Of a stretch of DNA of 64,000 nt, positions 62,638-64,000 are shown piece after piece (the stretch's first letter is position 1; each line of letters starts with the position of its first letter). Position numbers and translations under genes: made by a program. Below the pieces are notes generated by a model that was given only the letters and a program-made list of their open reading frames with translations, made no database searches and had not been told where the DNA came from. The DNA comes from Anaerotruncus sp. (GTDB taxonomy: Bacteria; Bacillota; Clostridia; Oscillospirales; Ruminococcaceae): the NCBI GenBank assembly GCA_021770005.1, contig JAETRV010000007.1, positions 1-64,000 of the forward strand, written 5' to 3'.

Positions 62638-63915
62638 ATGAATGCTACCTTTCAGGAACTGCTGGAATTTGTACGGGAGAACGATGTCAAGTTCATCCGT
62701 CTGACCTTCTGCGACCTGCTGGGGGTGCAGCGCAACCGCTCGATCCTTTCCTCCGAGCTGGCGCGTGCATTTGAGACAGGCATCTCGTTCGATGCTTCGG
62801 CGGTGGGCGTGTTTGCCGACCAACAGGATTCCGACCTCTTTCTTGTGCCCGATCCCGCGACGATGGTGATCCTTCCATGGCGTCCCACCCAGGGGCGGGA
62901 GGTCTGGATGCACTGTTCGGTGCGTACGCCGGATGGAGCGCCGTTTGCAGGGGACGCGCGGTATCTCCTGCAAAAAACTGTGCGCCGCGCCGCAGAGATG
63001 GGGTATGCGGCACAAGTCGGCGCGGAGTGCGAGTTCTACCTGTTCAAGCCGGATGGGAAGGGCGGGATGGTCCCGCTCGACAAAGGCGGCTATTGTGATG
63101 TCGCGCCGCTCGACCTCGGGGAGAACTTCCGCCGGGAGGTCTGCCTGACCCTCGAGGAGATGGGGATTCCGCCCGAAAGCTCCCATCACGAGCAGGGGCC
63201 GGGGCAGAATGAAATTGACTTTCGCTATGCGGGCGCGTTGACCGCTGCCGACCATTTCTGTGTCTTTAAATCAGCGGTGCGGTCGATTGCGGCGCAGAAC
63301 GGGCTGTTCGCGTCATTCCTGCCTAAGCCATTTCTTGAGCATAGCGGCAGCGGGCTGCATGTCAACCTTTCGCTCTTCCGGGAGGGCAAAAACTTTTTTG
63401 CCGGGCAGCCGCCCGAGATGGGATGGTTTCTGGCAGGAATCCTCGAGCGTGTGCCCGAAATCACCGCGTTCCTGAACCCGCTCCCCAATTCTTATGCCCG
63501 GTTTGGCCGGTGTGAGGCTCCGGGCAGCGTTGGCTGGTCCCATTGCGACCGTTCCCAGCTCGTCCGCATCCCAGCGGCGCAAGGGGAGTACCGTAGGCTC
63601 GAGCTGCGTTCGCCCGATCCTGCCTGCAATCCTTATCTCGCGTTTGCGCTGCTGCTCGAGGCGGGATTGGACGGGATCGAACGCAGGCTCGAACCACCGC
63701 CCGAGGCGGGTACAGAGGACATCAGGATGGTCCGCCTGCCCCAGACCCTTGGGGATGCCGCGTCGCTCGCAGAAGGTTCGGCGTTCAACCGGCGCCTGCT
63801 GCCGGAAAAAATCCTGGAGCGCTACTGTGAACATAAGCGCAAGGAACATTGGCAGACCGCGAGCGGCAAGGAGCCGCACAAGGCGGAGATGGAGCTTTAT
63901 TTCGACCGGATATGA
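62638..63915 (+). CDS. glnA: Glutamine synthetase type I (short Clostridia form)
   Basis: A second glutamine synthetase, 425 aa. It has the beta-grasp N-domain (VKFIRLTFCDLLGVQRN) and catalytic segments QVGAECEFYLF, HHEQGPGQNEIDF, GSGLHVNLSLF and ELRSPDPACNPYLAFA. The adenylylation-loop Tyr of enterobacterial GlnA is not apparent, so control is probably by RNA and feedback. ATG 62638 has AGGGGG 8-9 bases upstream. A regulator gene begins 22 bases after the stop codon, probably on the same transcript. Confidence 0.93.
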   Translation: MNATFQELLEFVRENDVKFIRLTFCDLLGVQRNRSILSSELARAFETGISFDASAVGVFADQQDSDLFLVPDPATMVILPWRPTQGREVWMHCSVRTPDGAPFAGDARYLLQKTVRRAAEMGYAAQVGAECEFYLFKPDGKGGMVPLDKGGYCDVAPLDLGENFRREVCLTLEEMGIPPESSHHEQGPGQNEIDFRYAGALTAADHFCVFKSAVRSIAAQNGLFASFLPKPFLEHSGSGLHVNLSLFREGKNFFAGQPPEMGWFLAGILERVPEITAFLNPLPNSYARFGRCEAPGSVGWSHCDRSQLVRIPAAQGEYRRLELRSPDPACNPYLAFALLLEAGLDGIERRLEPPPEAGTEDIRMVRLPQTLGDAASLAEGSAFNRRLLPEKILERYCEHKRKEHWQTASGKEPHKAEMELYFDRI

Positions 63916-63937
63916 CCGGATCAAGGAGGGGAAGCGG

Positions 63938-64000
63938 ATGGAACGGGTTCTGATTGTTTCGAGCGCCGAACAAGGGGACGGTTTCTTCCGCGAGCTGCTC
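63938..64000 (+). CDS. Probable ANTAR-domain response regulator (only first 21 codons in window)
   Basis: The frame MERVLIVSSAEQGDGFFREL starts 8-9 bases after AAGGAGGGG and runs to the window end. The opening matches the receiver-like N-terminus of clostridial ANTAR regulators that often follow glnA. ANTAR proteins bind hexaloop hairpins in RNA and prevent termination. Only the very start is visible, so the call leans on context: glnA neighbour and leader hairpins. Confidence 0.5.
   Translation, partial: MERVLIVSSAEQGDGFFRELL

Noticed and set aside
1-64000. tRNA, rRNA, CRISPR array or prophage
   Set aside because: I saw no cloverleaf-like sequences, no regularly spaced repeats and no phage structural genes in the gaps I read.

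Overview
The window is GC-rich and densely coded on both strands. It looks like the chromosome of a spore-forming Gram-positive anaerobe of the class Clostridia, probably Oscillospiraceae/Ruminococcaceae-like. The basis is a GerA-type germination operon, spoIIE, a type III glutamine synthetase beside AsnA and a short GlnA, many Clostridia-type DUF families, and strong Shine-Dalgarno sites in front of ATG, GTG and TTG starts. The taxonomic call is inference. I see no rRNA, tRNA, CRISPR array or prophage. The only classical mobile element is an IS200/IS605-type transposase cut by the left edge.

Layout. 1-5.6 kb: IS200 tnpA and its end hairpins, then an RND efflux pair (membrane fusion protein and pump). 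5.7-8.4 kb: class B sortase and pyruvate kinase, minus strand. 8.5-12.2 kb: a YtrA-type GntR repressor with an ABC ATPase and a large permease, behind a promoter with a palindromic operator. 12.3-18.5 kb: cardiolipin synthase, a 56-aa membrane protein, galE, a ComEC-type metallo-beta-lactamase protein, a flippase and a small export protein. 18.6-23.5 kb: 2-hydroxyacid dehydrogenase, MATE pump, a D-glutamate-cyclase-like gene with its own attenuator, DUF4363 and DUF421. 23.6-27.5 kb: gerKA-gerKB-gerKC behind a sigma-G-like promoter. 27.6-29.2 kb: small metabolic genes. 29.3-32.2 kb: a copper operon, CopA with a fused C-terminal CopZ-like domain plus CsoR. 32.3-38.1 kb: a 167-bp inverted-repeat element, DUF6882, YbjN, proC, a secreted protein, DUF4830 and an EF-G paralogue. 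38.2-43.2 kb: EcsC, a degenerate P-type ATPase with a long disordered N-terminus, rlmB and a small tail-anchored protein. 43.2-48.5 kb: a DnaA-box-like cluster, an OGG1-type glycosylase, an unknown membrane protein, a chain of hairpins, DUF3788 and spoIIE. 48.6-53.6 kb: a hybrid histidine kinase with a solute-binding lipoprotein, then an AEC transporter. 53.6-59.1 kb: a two-component system divergent from a VTC-domain gene (frameshifted here), DUF4956 and a Cthe_2159-like beta-helix lipoprotein. 59.1-64 kb: a nitrogen-assimilation locus, asnA-glnN on one strand and glnA followed by a probable ANTAR regulator on the other.

How the parts work together. The nitrogen locus is the most coherent. 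asnA and glnA fire from divergent, near-consensus promoters. Each leader has an intrinsic terminator whose 5' arm overlaps a small hairpin with the same hexaloop (AAAGGC) but different, compensating stems. With the ANTAR-like gene just downstream of glnA, this suggests shared RNA antitermination. The surface cluster at 53.6-59.1 kb has a perfect 17-bp inverted repeat between its divergent arms. It contains four CTGAAA half-sites at 11-bp pitch, as expected for the adjacent OmpR-type regulator. The copper operon has a CsoR-type operator just ahead of its own repressor-containing transcript. Sporulation genes carry developmental promoters: a Spo0A-type promoter with a 21-bp spacer for spoIIE and a sigma-G-like one for gerK.
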